Positions 47,386 to 61,050 of a stretch of DNA of 64,000 nt are shown here, one piece after another. How positions within the stretch are numbered: position 1 is the stretch's first letter; the number at the start of each line of letters is the position of its first letter. The notes below the pieces were generated by a model. It worked only from the letters and a program-made list of their open reading frames with translations. It was not told the origin of the DNA and did not search any database. Location of the stretch: NCBI GenBank assembly GCA_947685225.1, contig CANTUV010000037.1, positions 26,617,001-26,681,000 on the forward strand. Direction: 5' to 3'. The DNA comes from Garcia nutans (lineage: Eukaryota > Streptophyta > Magnoliopsida > Malpighiales > Euphorbiaceae). The position numbers were made by a program, and so were the translations under genes.

Positions 47386-49507
47386 ATTTTATAGGCATGC
47401 CTCCAAACCAAGAACTCTGAAGACTGAATAACACATTAAACACATATTTCACTTATTGTTTCATTATCAATTTCAATCTCAATGCTCATTATCATCTAGG
47501 CAAATATGCCTTATTTCTTTCAATTGGATCATCATAGCCAATCACAATGGCTTCACTACATATCATATCTCAATCCATATGATACATATAACATCATTGA
47601 TATAACATTTCAAAATATATTATTCATATAATACATTGCCATACACAAGATTCACAATATAATAGCTTATTTAACACTTTCATCCCAATGTGTTAATGTT
47701 CAAAGACATATAAGGATATACAATCAAATAGGGTTTATGCTTACCTTGTTAATGCTCTTCACATCCTTCACATCATTCAATCATCACCTTAGTCCAATTA
47801 TATTAACAATATAATAAATCACTTAACACATTTGCAAACAAATGTGTTAAGCCTCAAATTATGTAATTAAATACAATCATATGTATTGTTACTTACCTCA
47901 AGAACTATTCCCATTCCTCCATACATTTCCTCTTCCAAGAATTCTCAACATATAGGTTAATGCAACACAATCTCTTCAAAACCTAATCCAAAGATCATTA
48001 TACATAGGTTTAGAATCATCCACATACATTTGATTAGGGCATTCTTTGTTTTAGACATGTTTAAAGTGTTTATGTTTAGGTTTAGGTACCATAATACCTT
48101 TGAAGAATCAAAGCCATGCTAAAAGAACAAAGAATAAAAACAATAACCATTACATTTGAGGGACACGGTTAGGGCAATTCAACCTCTTCACAATCTAATC
48201 CCAAAAGGAATATTAGCAAAATGACCATATGAATAGTACATTCTGGTTTTAGACTCCATTTTATCCTTATTTTGAAAATTTGTATAAACTAATCCACTTG
48301 ACTAAAAATTCTAAAATTTTTACAGAATTTAGTTTTGTATCTTAAAATCATTCCTTTAAAATTTCAGATCAAACTGAACACAAAATCTTGGTCAAATAGT
48401 TCACCTAACCAGACTGCCCCAATTGCCCTGCATCCTGGCAGCAGTTCTGAACTTTGTGAATTCCATAAATCAAATTCAATCAACGTGGTTCCAAATTATT
48501 TTTATCAAATACTAGACTCACTAAGCAACAACATATCCAAAATTCAATTGGATATGATTTTGCTACATTTTATTAAAAATCCCGAAATATAGCTGTCTCA
48601 GTTAAGGTACCTGCTGGAACAGGTCTAATAAAAATAATCTTTCTAAACTCATAACCATTCCAAAATCGAATCAACATATTTTTCAGTCATTCTAGACTCA
48701 TAGAGGCACAACATATCAAAAATTCACTTCAAGAACATTTTTCTATAATTAATTAAAAATCATACAAGTCACAGCCTTTACTAATTGTAAAACAGAAAAA
48801 AAATTCACTAAACACAACTCTTACTCTTCCATCACCAACACCAACCTAGCTTCTTATCTTTAATTCCATTTCAACACTTTTACACACACCATACACAAAC
48901 ACACTAAATCATCACATCAACCAATCACAATTTTATTTAGACACAACTTCAAAATTGACAAAAGGAAACAAAAGAATTCTTACCTAAAATGAAGAAATTC
49001 CACAAATCTCTTTTCACAACCTTTGATTTCTTCTTCAATTTGCTTCTTGTCTCAAGAACACTTCTCTTTCCCTTTTGTCTAAGGAAGAGCCGGCCACACA
49101 CAAATGAGAAGAGGAAAAGATGAAGAGCAAAAGTCAAATTTTGCTTCTTATATCCACCAAGAGTTTTTAACCTTGCAATTACTAAAACACCCTTCACCAT
49201 TTAACTACCCTTTTATCTCATATGTGCCCAATTAAGTAATTTCACATGCCACATAAAAATATCCTCTTGCATTGACTCTCCCTTTGACCAATTTATATGT
49301 TATATATATCATCATATACCCAACATATAAACTTGTCTCTAAACCCTAAATTTCTTCTCCAAAACACATATACGTATACATTCTCTTTCCATTTCTTTTC
49401 TCTTACAATTTAACACATATATACAATCCAATATATAACAACAACAACACTAACCACAACATCAACAACATAATCAAAAATTTTAGGGAATATATGAGGA
49501 TATTACA

Positions 49508-49523
49508 ATTCTCTCCCCCTTAA
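49508..49523 (-). other. Polypurine tract of Element E
   Basis: The minus strand reads TTAAGGGGGAGAGAAT before TGTAATATCC, identical to the tract at 20111-20126. Confidence 0.9.
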
Positions 49524-52331
49524 ATAATTTCGTTCTCGAAATTATCTAGTATAATTGTAATTCATTCATAATACCATACCATCTTAACTTCCATATGAAG
49601 TTAATTATACGCTTAAGTCATTATATCATCAAATCATATAGCTTCAACTCTCCTCTTTAGAATCAACCACCTTCTTTAAATTCCTTAACTCATCATTCTA
49701 TATGTCTATACATCTTATTACTTTCTTGATCAAACATTCAAAAGATCTCATTACATTCCTATTAATATCTTTATACCAGAATCAGATCATCATATAGCAC
49801 AAAAATACTTTGTCAAATCTTTATATTTAATACATTTTGTTCTTCACTTCTTTGTAATTACTCTTTTAACTTTAACCTTAAAAACTATAACTTATATCTG
49901 AGCATTAATTATCCATTCATTACAATCACTGTCTAAATAGACATCTATCACCCTCAATAGATAACAAAATCCTGATTTTTCATACATGGAGTTATTTCTT
50001 TAGCATGCTTTTCACTTAACTTACATATTAATACATTACTTTTCAACTTATTTTATAAATAACCAATCTTTTTCCCTTTTTCTCATGATGATTTATAATT
50101 ATTATACTCCACTCATTCATGTCCAATCATACTTTAAAATTTACATCATATACATTATCATGTAAATAACTACACTCTTGGTACAACTATACACATTAAA
50201 TCTCAATAATGATTCATAATCTCAGCCAAATCTAGATCCATTGATTTATCTGTCACATTATATCCACATTCCAATCTTGTTCAACTCCAACCAATAATTA
50301 ATTTATTCAAACTTATCATGAAATTTCACAATATTCATATATGTATATATATTTATAACCTAATTCCATTAGGGTAAACATATATACAATTTCTGATCTC
50401 TTCCGATCCATATTCAATCAAATTATCATGATAACAAATCACTTCAAATTATCTTTTAATATACACATAATTTATTCTCTATCATCTTATTATAATACCC
50501 ACCAATTCTCATAAAGGTTTTTATACCATATTTACTGTCTTCAATTCATGCACTCAAACCTCGAGTTACATATCTTAAACATATTCAATATAACTTTCAT
50601 AACATTCCATATCATTCCATATCATTGTTATATTTATTTTGATTACCTTATTTTCATATCATCCGTAACTAAAAACCTTTCCATAGTTTCTTTTTCCTCT
50701 CTTAGTCTTCACAATTATAACCAAAATTGTTAACATAAAATGATAATATACAACTTTATCCATCATAACTTTTAACTATACTTCTCAATTATAATTTCAA
50801 CCTCACCAAATCTGTATTACAATCATTTTATCTAAGATTCAAATCCATGGATAACAATTTAACCGATCAAATATACTGAACAAAACACATGGCTTTAAGG
50901 GATTAATATTCAAGCCTGGAACTTTTAAATCAATGCTGTCTTCTTCTTCTTCTTCTTTTTTTTTTCATCCTCAATCTTTACAAATACAATGCTAAAGTAC
51001 ATATCAAGAATCACTTATTCCTTCTTTACATTTTTGCTATATCAATAGCTAACACATTCCAACTCCGTTTCAAATCAATTGCACTCGATTTATAATCTTT
51101 ATCCACTTAATTCATGTTTCTACAATATTACTCTATACATATTCAATCATATGGAGTTCCTATACAATTTCTATTTGTCACTTCATTTCTAATCCATTTA
51201 CAATCTCTTATAATATAACATTACATAAAACTTTCCATATGTGCATACTTTGGAACTCTAAATATCATATGATCATCACATTCAATGCTTACTATAACAA
51301 TTTCCACTATCCAATATTACTCAAGTCCATTCCAGTCTCACTTCCATCACATAATTCATTTAGCTTAACACAATTCAAGACCTAATCTCCCTTAGGTCTT
51401 TTAATACACACAACATCATTTCCATATTACTAATTCTATAATAATACCACATACATTTCATTCACAGTGAAAACTCAATTCACATCTCATATACATGTAT
51501 ACACTTAATTATATGCTCTTGTTTTATTTCCCTTTTTCATACATTCAATACAAATTTAATGTTTATCACTTTCTTTTAAACATTGTCATTCTCATTCTTT
51601 CAATATGATGTAAAGCATTCATTCATACTACAATGTATATATATATCCTGACTATACTAATACTTCACATTCATCTTGATCATATTCCCAAAGTGACATC
51701 TCTTTCACTTTCATCCTAAAAAAAAACACTTAATATACTTCCATAACCATCTTTACTCTTTGCAGTTAAAATGACTTAAAATAACTCATTTTCATTTGCT
51801 TATCCAATTCTTTTTTTTTTTAAAACAATTTCTCTTTCTATCAATCACATTACTCAATTCATAATGCTTTAATATGGAATATTAGTCATTTCACCTAACC
51901 CATATATTGAATATACATTAAACCATCACTATCCCAATAATCTTTATCAAATTCCACTAAAACTATAACTTCTCAAATTACTACTTCATTTAAGCTTCAA
52001 TTTACCAAACTCATCTTTTCTAATATCACTCTAAAACATCTTACAAATATATATCACAAAGCAATATTAAAACTTATAATTTCCACAATCATCAAGCTCA
52101 CTTTAAAAAAAATCTCAAATATCACCTATTATCACCATTACCATGAGCTTTCACAATATCCAAGCATTTTACAATTCTAACATTGAATTTACTATGTTCG
52201 CATCAAAATAATGATATCAACTTATTTTCTTACTTAACCAATATCATCTCTTTCCTTTAATAAAACCTTAACTTTATATATATATATGTTCCAACTTTAA
52301 CTAGTCACACTTTGTCTATATTAACCAACTC
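49524..52331 (-). other. Non-coding interior of Element E
   Basis: About 2.8 kb of AT-rich sequence without credible ORFs. It is recognisably the reverse complement of the LARD interior; for example CATCTCTTTCCTTT near 52245 corresponds to the purine stretch near 17468. Confidence 0.75.
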
Positions 52332-52763
52332 TGTCACGACCCAATTTGTACATATGTACAGTACATCCATGTACAGTACATCCGCGTACAGTAACAGGAG
52401 CCGTCCCGAGTAATCACCAAAGAACAAGAAGTGAAAGGAAGCTCTATAGGACAAAAAGGACCTAACTGAAAAGATTGTAAAAGTTTTGGGGAGGTGACTG
52501 TAATTTCAAAAAGTTTTGGGGAGGTAACTGTAATTTCCAAAAGTTGTACTGGAGGTTCTTAATAGTGCATATAACAGACTCCAGAAATGGAAAGTAGAGA
52601 AAAATTGGGTCGAAACGGAACACCACGGTTTTTCCCAAAAACGCATAGTTTGAGAGATACAGTGGATTCTTGACCAAGGGTATTTTTGTTATTCTTGTAA
52701 TAATAATTTATACACTGGAAAACAAGACACGTAAAGGTATCTGAAGTAAACGAAAGGACTCCG
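52332..52763. mobile_element. Element F: terminal fragment of an unidentified LTR-type element
   Basis: It starts TGTCACGACCC, a common plant LTR terminus, exactly where E's interior stops, and ends where Element G inserted. It contains GTACAGTACATCC repeats (52355-52395) and two ~33-bp direct repeats with AAAAGTTTTGGGGAGGTRAC (about 52479-52545). The rest should continue after G, outside the window. No coding sequence; family unknown. Confidence 0.55.
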
Positions 52764-53155
52764 TGTAACACCCCCATATCCAATGCACACACACACCACA
52801 ACCACAACAATGTAGCATATGTGCACCAAACATAGGAATGCTACATTTCTCTTAACATTTAAAACACTTTAAAACTTGATACAATACCCTTATCATCATA
52901 CATTATAGAAAAATAGATCATTTACTTATAAAACAAAACATATTAGTTATGTATATATATATATTTAAATATTACACAGCGGAAGTTATAAAATAATTAC
53001 ATATTTACACATTAAACATTTCTTTACAAAATATAAAGAAGTATACATGATTGGCAAGTCTGCTTTGATCTTTAAGCTCCCAAAAATGGATTCCTCAAGG
53101 TCTACTCTCACTTGGTCTTGAAGAACTACCGGGTTCAACTCTATCAACTCTATTA

Positions 53156-53196
53156 CCTGCGCGATTAAACACTATCGCGCTAAGCCAACGGCTTAG
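53156..53196 (-). other. Conserved LTR double hairpin, copy 6
   Basis: On minus CTAAGCC/GGCTTAG over GTT, then GCGCGAT/ATCGCGC. Confidence 0.7.
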
Positions 53197-54239
53197 TAAG
53201 ATAAAACATGCTATTGATATGCTTTAATACAATACAATGTCAATTCTCAATTTATATTATACATGTAACCATTTAAATGCAAAGCTAACATCATACCTTT
53301 ACATTTCATAATTCAACATATAAATATATGCATATCACATTTCAACATCTTTTCTCATACTTCATTAACTAATCATTAAACAATCCATAAACAACACTAA
53401 ACAAAGACAAGCATGGGCCCAAGACACACTAATATGCAATTCAATTTTCAGAGTTAATGCTTTGGTTTGTTATCACATTTATCAATATCATATACCCAAC
53501 TAGGCTTCAAGGGTTAAGTTCAACCAAGCTTCAAGGGGAGCAAAGCATGCTAAGCTTCTACCCAACTTGGCTTCAAGAACTAATCCAACCTAGCTTCAAG
53601 GGTGGTAACATCTCAATTAGGCTTCAAGGATTCAATCCAACCTAACTTCAAGAGATTGTTACACTTATTAGGCATGCCACCAACAACAAACTCTGAAAAT
53701 GGAATAACACATTAGCCACACAATTCATTTAGATTTCATTCTCAATTCTCATTATCATTTAGGCAAACATGCCTCATTTATCTCCATTGAATCACATTAG
53801 CCAATAACAATGGCTTCACATTTCATTTCACAATATAACACTTCATTATTCAAGTGTATATTTATCTCATCCATGATCACATTATATCTCATATAGCATC
53901 ATTCATCATAGCCAAACACAATGGCATTGTCTCATATCATGTCTTATTTGAATTATCATTTCATCTTTGATACAACATTTCCATATATATATTACTCATG
54001 AAACACATTACCATTCAAAGTGCATAACATAACATTGCTAAATCTCAACAATGCAATTAGGGCAAAACACAATTGATATGATTCATAGCTTTATGATCTT
54101 CCACATTCATTTGATTAGATCATTCTTGTGTTTGAAACATGTTTATAATGTTCATATTTAAGTTTAGAAACAATGGAACCTTTGAAGAATCAAAACAATG
54201 TAAAAAGAAACAAAGTATAAAGCAATATGTAATTCATTT

Positions 54240-54400
54240 GTAGGACACGCCCAACCCATTTGATGGACACGCCCGGCCACTTGATGGAACACGCCCGTGT
54301 CACTAACAACAAAAGAGACAGTAGCCAATTCAAACAATTGACACGCCCAACTCAATTGATGAACACGCCCGTGTCTCTTCTATGCCTATGGCCGTGTCAC
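54240..54400. repeat. ACACGCCC/GGCCGTGTC array in Element G LTR
   Basis: Six or more GGACACGCCC, ACACGCCCGTGTC and GGCCGTGTC motifs. This is the G-family version of the ACACGGCC arrays; the same is at 61627-61787 in LTR 2. Confidence 0.75.
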
Positions 54401-55286
54401 CCATAACCAAAACCAATTCTCTTCTAATTGCACTCAAACACAATATTCATCATATAACATACTTCAAATGAATATAATCAATGTTTTAAACACATATTCA
54501 TCACAAGAATTATTTCACAACACATTAATATAACAATTAAACACATCTCAACTCAAAACCCTAAAATCAACATCCTTCTCCATCCTTCCAAATCAACATC
54601 TCCACCATTTCCAACAACAACCACTAATTAAACTAAGAACTTAAAATCAATTTAACACTTAAAAACACAACACAACACATCTCAAATCCACCAAATCACA
54701 AAATCACCAAACCCTTATTCACTTTCAACACAACTTCCAAATAAGTGAAGAAAACAAGAGAATACTTACTTTAGAAGAAGAAATTCCACCAATCCTTTGT
54801 CAAAACCTTGGATTGCTTCTTCAATTTGCTTCTTGCCTCAAGAACACTTTTCATTCCCTTTTGTTAATGGAGAGCCGGCCACTTCATGAAGAAAGAAGAA
54901 AATGATGAAGACACAAAGTCAATTTTTGCTTTTAATCTCCACCAAGTATTCTTATCCAAGCAAATACCAAAATGCCCTCAATCATATAACTAACTTTTGT
55001 CTCATATGAGCCCTCATATGTAATTACACACTTAACACAAAAATATCTCCCTTCCTTTGACTCTTCCTTTGACCCAATTATATGTTATATATATCATCGT
55101 ATACACAACATATACCATTCTCTCTAAACCCTAAATCTTTCCCAATACACATATACACAAGCATTCTCCTCCCAATTTCTTTTCTTATCCCATCATATAC
55201 ATTCAATCCAATATATAACAATAACAACAACAATAACAACAACAACAATATGCAAAACTTCTAGGGCATAAATGAGGATATTACAA

Positions 55287-55299
55287 TTCTCCCCCTCTA
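55287..55299 (-). other. Polypurine tract of Element G, unit 1
   Basis: The minus strand reads TAGAGGGGGAGAA just before the LTR start. It is nearly the tract of the non-coding elements (AAGGGGGAGAGAA). Confidence 0.88.
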
Positions 55300-55331
55300 A
55301 AAAGAAATTTCGTCCTCGAAATTACCTGATA

Positions 55332-58300
55332 TCAAAGCTGAAACAACTGCGGATACTGCTCTAGCATAGATTGTTCACTTTCCCAAGTTGCTTCTTCTTT
55401 TCCATGATTCTTCCATAGAACTTTCACCAATGGTACACTCTTGTTCCTCAACTCTTTCACTTCTCGTGCCAAGATAGCAACTGGTTCCTCTTCAAAAGTC
55501 AAGTCTGGGCTCACTTCAATAGATTCAAATGGCAACACATGAGATGGATCCGACCTATATCTCCTCAACATAGAAACATGAAACACATTATGAATACGAT
55601 CCAACTCAGGTGGTAAAGCAAGTCGATACGCCACTGGCCCAACTCTTTCTAATACTTCATACGGTCCAATGAAACGAGGACTCAATTTCCCTTTCCGACC
55701 GAATCTCAAAATATTCTTCCAAGGAGATACTTTCAAAAATACCTTATCTCCAACATCAAACTCTATGTCTCTTCTTTTCAGATCTACATAAGACTTCTGT
55801 CGGTCTGAAGCTGCTTTTAACCTGCCTCGAATCATCTTTACTTTTTCTTCAGTTTCTTGAATCAAATCAGGACCAACCAACTTATTATCTCCAAGCTCAT
55901 TCCAACAAAGAGGTGTCCTGCACCGTCTACCATACAATGCTTCAAATGGTGCCATACCAATGCTGGATTGGTGACTGTTGTTATAAGCAAACTCCACAAG
56001 CTGTAGAAATCTATCCCAACTTCCAGAGAAATCGATGACACAGCTTCTCAACATATCTTCAACAATCTGTATCACCCTCTCTAACTGTCCATCCGTCTGT
56101 GGATGAAAAGCAGTACTGAAGTGCAGTCGAGAACCCAAAGCACTATGCAAACTCTTCCAAAACTTTGAAGTAAACCTGGGATCTCTATCAGACACTAAAG
56201 AAGTTGGAACACCATGCAATTTCACAATCTCATGGATATACAGTTCAGCCAACCTCTCCAAAGAGTAATCCATCCGCACTGGAAGGAAATGAGCTGTCTT
56301 AGTCAATCTATCCACAATCACCCATATGGCATCATGCTTCTTTTGTGTCAATGGCAAACCAGACACAAAATCCATCGTCACTCTATCCCACTTCCATTCT
56401 GGCACTGACAACGGTTGCAACAACCCGGTTGGAACTTGGTGCTCTGCTTTAACCTTCTGACAAGTGAGACATTTCGATACAAACTCAGCAATGTCTCTTT
56501 TCAACCCAATCCACCAATAATGCTGTCTCAAATCATGATACATCTTCGTATTACCCGGATGCATAGCAAACATCGACTGATGAGCTTCTTCCAAAATGAC
56601 CCTTTTCAAAACAGCATCATCGGGTACACACAATCTGCTCTTGAACCAGAGACTCCCATCACTTTTCACAACAAAATCTCTAGATTTTCCATTTTTGCAA
56701 TCTGAAATAATCTTTTGAATCTTCATATCCGTCATCTGAGTCTCTTTAATCTGATCTAGCAAAACTGGCTTCAATTGCAACTGTGCCAACAATGCACCAT
56801 CATCACAAGGTACAAAACTGACATGCAATGCTCTCAACTCAACAAGCAACGAGAGCGAATACACAGTTAAACCAGCTACAGACTTCCGACTCAAGGCATC
56901 AGCAACAACATTTGCTTTACCTGGATGATAATCAATCAAGCAGTCGTAGTCTTTAATCAATTCTAACCATCTCCTCTGACGAAGATTGAGCTCTTTCTGG
57001 ACACCCAAATACTTCAAACTCTTGTGATCAGTGTAGATGAAACATTTCTCTCCAAACAGATAGTGGCGCCAAATCTTCAATGCAAACACAATGGCAGCCA
57101 ATTCCAAATCATGGGTTGGATAGTTAAGCTCATGCGGTTTCAACTGTCGAGATGCATAAGCTATAACTTTCCCTTCCTGCATCAATACACACCCTAAACC
57201 TCTATGTGAAGCATCACTGTAGATCACATATGGTTTGCCTTCAACAGGTAAAGTAAGAACAGGCGCTTGAGTTAACATATCTCTCAACTGCTCAAAGCTC
57301 ACCTGACACTGATCCGTCCACAAAAACCTCACTCCCTTACGAAGCAATCTGGTGAGTGGAGTAGCTATCAAAGAAAATCCTTTCACAAACCGCCGGTAAT
57401 AGCCTGCCAAACCCAGAAAACTTCTAACCTCTGTCACCGACTTGGGTGGACTCCAATTCAGAATAGCTTCAACTTTGCTCGGATCAACTCTGATGCCTTC
57501 TGCAGAAACAATATGTCCGAGAAAAGCTACTTGATCCAACCAGAACTCACACTTCGACAATTTAGCAAACAACTGCTTCTCTCTCAAAATCTGCAACACA
57601 ATCCGCAGATGCATATCATGTTCCTCTTCATTCCGCGAATACACCAGAATATCATCGATGAAGACCACTACAAACTGATCCAGATAGGGCCTAAACACCC
57701 TATTCATCAAATCCATAAAAGCTGCAAGTGCATTCGTAAGACCAAAAGGCATAACTAAAAACTCATAATGCCCATACCTGGTCCGAAAAGCTGTCTTGGA
57801 AACATCTTCAGCTTTGATTCTCAGCTGATGATACCCAGATCTCAAATCAATTTTAGAAAATACAGCTGCACCCTTCAATTGATCAAAGAGATCATCGATT
57901 CTAGGCAAAGGATATTTATTTTTAATAGTCACCTTATTCAATTGCCTATAATCGATACACAACCTCATGGTACCATCTTTCTTCTTCACAAATAGCACAG
58001 GAGCTCCCCAAGGAGAAACACTGGGGTGAATAAATCCTTTGTCCAATAACTCCTGTAATTGTACTTTCAACTCCCTTAATTCTGCTGGTGCCATTCTGTA
58101 AGGAGTAATCGAGATAGGAGTGGTACCAGGCAACAATTCAATACCAAACTCCACCTCTCTCTCAGGAGGCAACCCTGGCAACTCCTTTGGAAAAACATCC
58201 GGGAACTCAGCAACTGTGGCAATGCTATCAATGGGAGAACCCTTCACTCTAGTATCCACCACATGAGCAAGATAGGCTTCACACCCCTTTTTAATCAATC

Positions 58301-59975
58301 TTTTAGCTGCAACAGCTGAAACAAATAAGGAGGCTAGCTGTTCCTGCTCATTAGATACTAACACTTCTCTACCATCAACAGTTCTCAAAGAAACAATTTT
58401 CTTTTTACAATCCACCACAGCTCCATGTCGAGATAGCCAATCCATACCTAAGATCACATCATATTCCTTAAATGGCATCTCAATCAAGTCTCCAAGGAAC
58501 TCCTCACCTTGCACCCTCACTGCACTATCTCGGTGCACCTTACTCACAACCACACTATGCCCTAACGGATTTGTCACTAACACATCAAATCCTAGGGACT
58601 CAGCATGCACATCAAATACAGGCAAAATAGACGCACTAATATAAGAATGGGTGGAACCCGGATCAATCAAAGCAAGTACTGGAGTATCAAATAAAGAAAA
58701 AGTACCAGCTATGACTGCCGATGCATCAGGCTGCCTCTGCATCACATAAATCCTCTGAGAAGATCCCACCTCCTCTGGTCTATTTTCTCTGGATGCGGAA
58801 CCTCCTCTGGAACTGAACCCAACTTTGCCTCCTCTGCCAAAGCCCCTGCTTCCTCGACCTCCCCTCACACTGGGCCGAGAAGCTGCAGTATCAACTGACA
58901 CCTGCTCTTGCCTCTCAGGGCAATCTCTCACAAAGTGATCAGGTGACCCACACCTGAAACAAACTCCTGCTACCCCTGCCTTCCAACAAGGACCACCATG
59001 TAGCCTCCCACAATGAATGCAGATGGGAAGAGTAGATCTCTGAACCATAGGGGTTGGAGCACTCGCCACCGAAGCTGCAGGTCTAAATCTCTGTCTCTGT
59101 GACTGCACTGACCTATCCACTGGTCTCTGGCTCCTACTACTCCGAGGAACAAAACTTCCTCTACCCCTCTTCGCAGAAGAAGACCCTGCCTCGAACTGGG
59201 GCCTCCTAACTCTAGTCTCTTCCTCTGAAGCAGCTGCAATAACCTGAGCTCTCTCTACACTGCGAGCTGCTGCCACAAGCTGAGAAAAATCAATATATCT
59301 CGAACCAGCCACATGACACATAAGAGAAGGCTGCAATCCCTCCTCAAATCTCCTGCATCTATCAATCTCATCAACTATAATTCCCCCAGCATACTCACTC
59401 AACCGGATAAATTCAACCTCATACTCCGTCACGGTCCGGTGATCCTGCCTCAAATCTAAAAATTCTCTTTTCTTCCCATCTTTATACTCCCTTGGAGTAT
59501 ACTTCAATTCAAATTCTCTCAAAAAGTCAGCATATGACAAAGTTGGTGGATCATCCATAGAATGGGGCACTGTCTTCCATCAACTATATGCATCCTTTTG
59601 TAGCAAAGATCTTGCATAGTCAAACTTTTCCTCAAGGGTGGCTTGCAACTGAACAAATACCCTCTGAACTCTATCAAGCCACTGTTCTGCTACAACCGGA
59701 TCAACTGTACCAAAGAAATCCTCTGCTCCATATTTCCTTAGCTTATCATAGTGCCTCACTGATACTGAAGGCTGAGGGGGTGGTGGCACTGGTTGCACAG
59801 GTGCTGGTCTCATAACTTCCATCATATTCCTGAACCAAGCTGGCGGAACATCCTCACCAACTGGTCTACCCGACACCGAAGCAGGTGCCTCCTCAACACT
59901 ATCAATCCTAGCTCCCTCCTCAGGAGCAACACTCTCCGCACTTCCCTCAATTGACTGCCGTGAGTGGGGATCCAT
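55332..59975 (-). pseudogene. pol: Element G gag-pol polyprotein, single nonsense codon
   Basis: One reading frame from the ATG at 59975 to 55332, broken only by TGA at 59582-59580, where this family normally has Trp (AYS-stop-WKT). Numbering residues from 59570: gag core 1-140, CCHC knuckle CFRCGSPDHFVRDC at about 203, protease LIDPGSTHSY at about 300, RT with FIDDILVYS at about 636, RNase H with YSDASHRG at about 782, and integrase zinc region about 985-1040. The catalytic Asp/Asp/Glu lie near 1062, 1125 and 1161. A C-terminal chromodomain-like region about 1350-1405 includes VLWKNHGKEEATWESEQSML. Chromodomain plus tRNA-iMet primer site place it in the chromoviruses, probably Tekay. A one-base change separates it from an intact frame, so it is young. 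Confidence 0.95.
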
Positions 59976-60129
59976 TACTACCTATATCTGCAAACACAGC
60001 AGATGATGTCTTATTAAAGATCAAAGACTGCCAATCATAAACATTTATGTTATTCAGAAATTCACTTTTTTTTTAAGTAAAAATATTCTTTCCCTTACAT
60101 TTTACCTAGGTTGAGAATCTCAAACCCTG
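59976..60129 (-). other. 5' leader of Element G
   Basis: 154 bp between primer site and gag ATG. A T-run (60067-60075 on plus) is the only notable feature. Confidence 0.7.
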
Positions 60130-60141
60130 GCTCTGATACCA
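60130..60141 (-). other. Primer-binding site of Element G, tRNA-iMet
   Basis: The minus strand reads TGGTATCAGAGC, seven bases from the LTR end, the same spacing as in the LARD-like element. Confidence 0.95.
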
Positions 60142-60542
60142 AAACAATTGTAACACCCCCATATCCAATGCACACAAACACCACAACCACAACAATGTAG
60201 CATATGTGCACCAAACATAGGAATGCTACATTTCTCTTAACATTTAAAACACTTTAAAACTTGATACAATACCCTTATCATCATACATTATAGAAAAATA
60301 GATCATTTACTTATAAAACAAAACATATTAGTTATGTATATATATATATATTTAAATATTACACAGCGGAAGTTATAAAATAATTACATATTTACACATT
60401 AAACATTTCTTTACAAAATATAAAGAAGTATACATGATTGGCAAGTCTGCTTTGATCTTTAAGCTCCCAAAAATGGATTCCTCAAGGTCTACTCTCACTT
60501 GGTCTTGAAGAACTACCGGGTTCAACTCTATCAACTCTATTA

Positions 60543-60583
60543 CCTGCGCGATTAAACACTATCGCGCTAAGCCAACGGCTTAG
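60543..60583 (-). other. Conserved LTR double hairpin, copy 7
   Basis: Identical to copy 6, as expected for the duplicated LTR. Confidence 0.7.
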
Positions 60584-60885
60584 TAAGATAAAACATGCTA
60601 TTGATATGCTTTAATACAATACAATGTCAATTCTCAATTTATATTATACATGTAACCATTTAAATGCAAAGCTAACATCATACCTTTACATTTCATAATT
60701 CAACATATAAATATATGCATATCACATTTCAACATCTTTTCTCATACTTCATTAACTAATCATTAAACAATCCATAAACAACACTAAACAAAGACAAGCA
60801 TGGGCCCAAGACACACTAATATGCAATTCAATTTTCAGAGTTAATGCTTTGGTTTGTTATCACATTTATCAATATCATATACCCA

Positions 60886-61050
60886 ACTAGGCTTCAAGGG
60901 TTAAGTTCAACCAAGCTTCAAGGGGAGCAAAGCATGCTAAGCTTCTACCCAACTTGGCTTCAAGAACTAATCCAACCTAGCTTCAAGGGTGGTAACATCT
61001 CAATTAGGCTTCAAGGATTCAATCCAACCTAACTTCAAGAGATTGTTACA
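60886..61050 (-). repeat. CTTGAAGC-type repeats in Element G LTR 2
   Basis: Inverted on plus as GGCTTCAAG. About five units, identical to 53499-53664. Confidence 0.75.

Larger units (their letters stand above)
46240..49507 (-). repeat. 3' LTR of Element E
   Basis: 3268 bp, minus-strand start TGTAATATCC and end GTGTTACA. It has the double hairpin at 46541-46580. Instead of CTTGAAGC repeats it has two copies of a unit with AACAGACCCAGTCTCTTGGA and AACCCGGCAAGACTGTTACC (47203-47385), so this LTR is a divergent subfamily. Confidence 0.9.
46240..52331 (-). mobile_element. Element E: LARD-like element, 3' LTR and interior
   Basis: On minus: internal sequence (52331-49523), polypurine tract and 3' LTR (49507-46240). 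The interior is related to that of the intact non-coding element, at the reverse complement of roughly 17400-20110. It is interrupted at 52332 by Element F, so its primer site and 5' LTR should lie beyond the right window edge. No coding potential. Confidence 0.85.
52764..55285 (-). repeat. LTR 1 of Element G (3' LTR)
   Basis: 2522 bp, minus-strand TGTAATATCC...GTGTTACA. It contains the double hairpin (53156-53196), CTTGAAGC-type repeats in inverted orientation (53499-53664) and a GACACGCCC/ACACGCCCGTGTC array (54240-54400). Confidence 0.95.
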
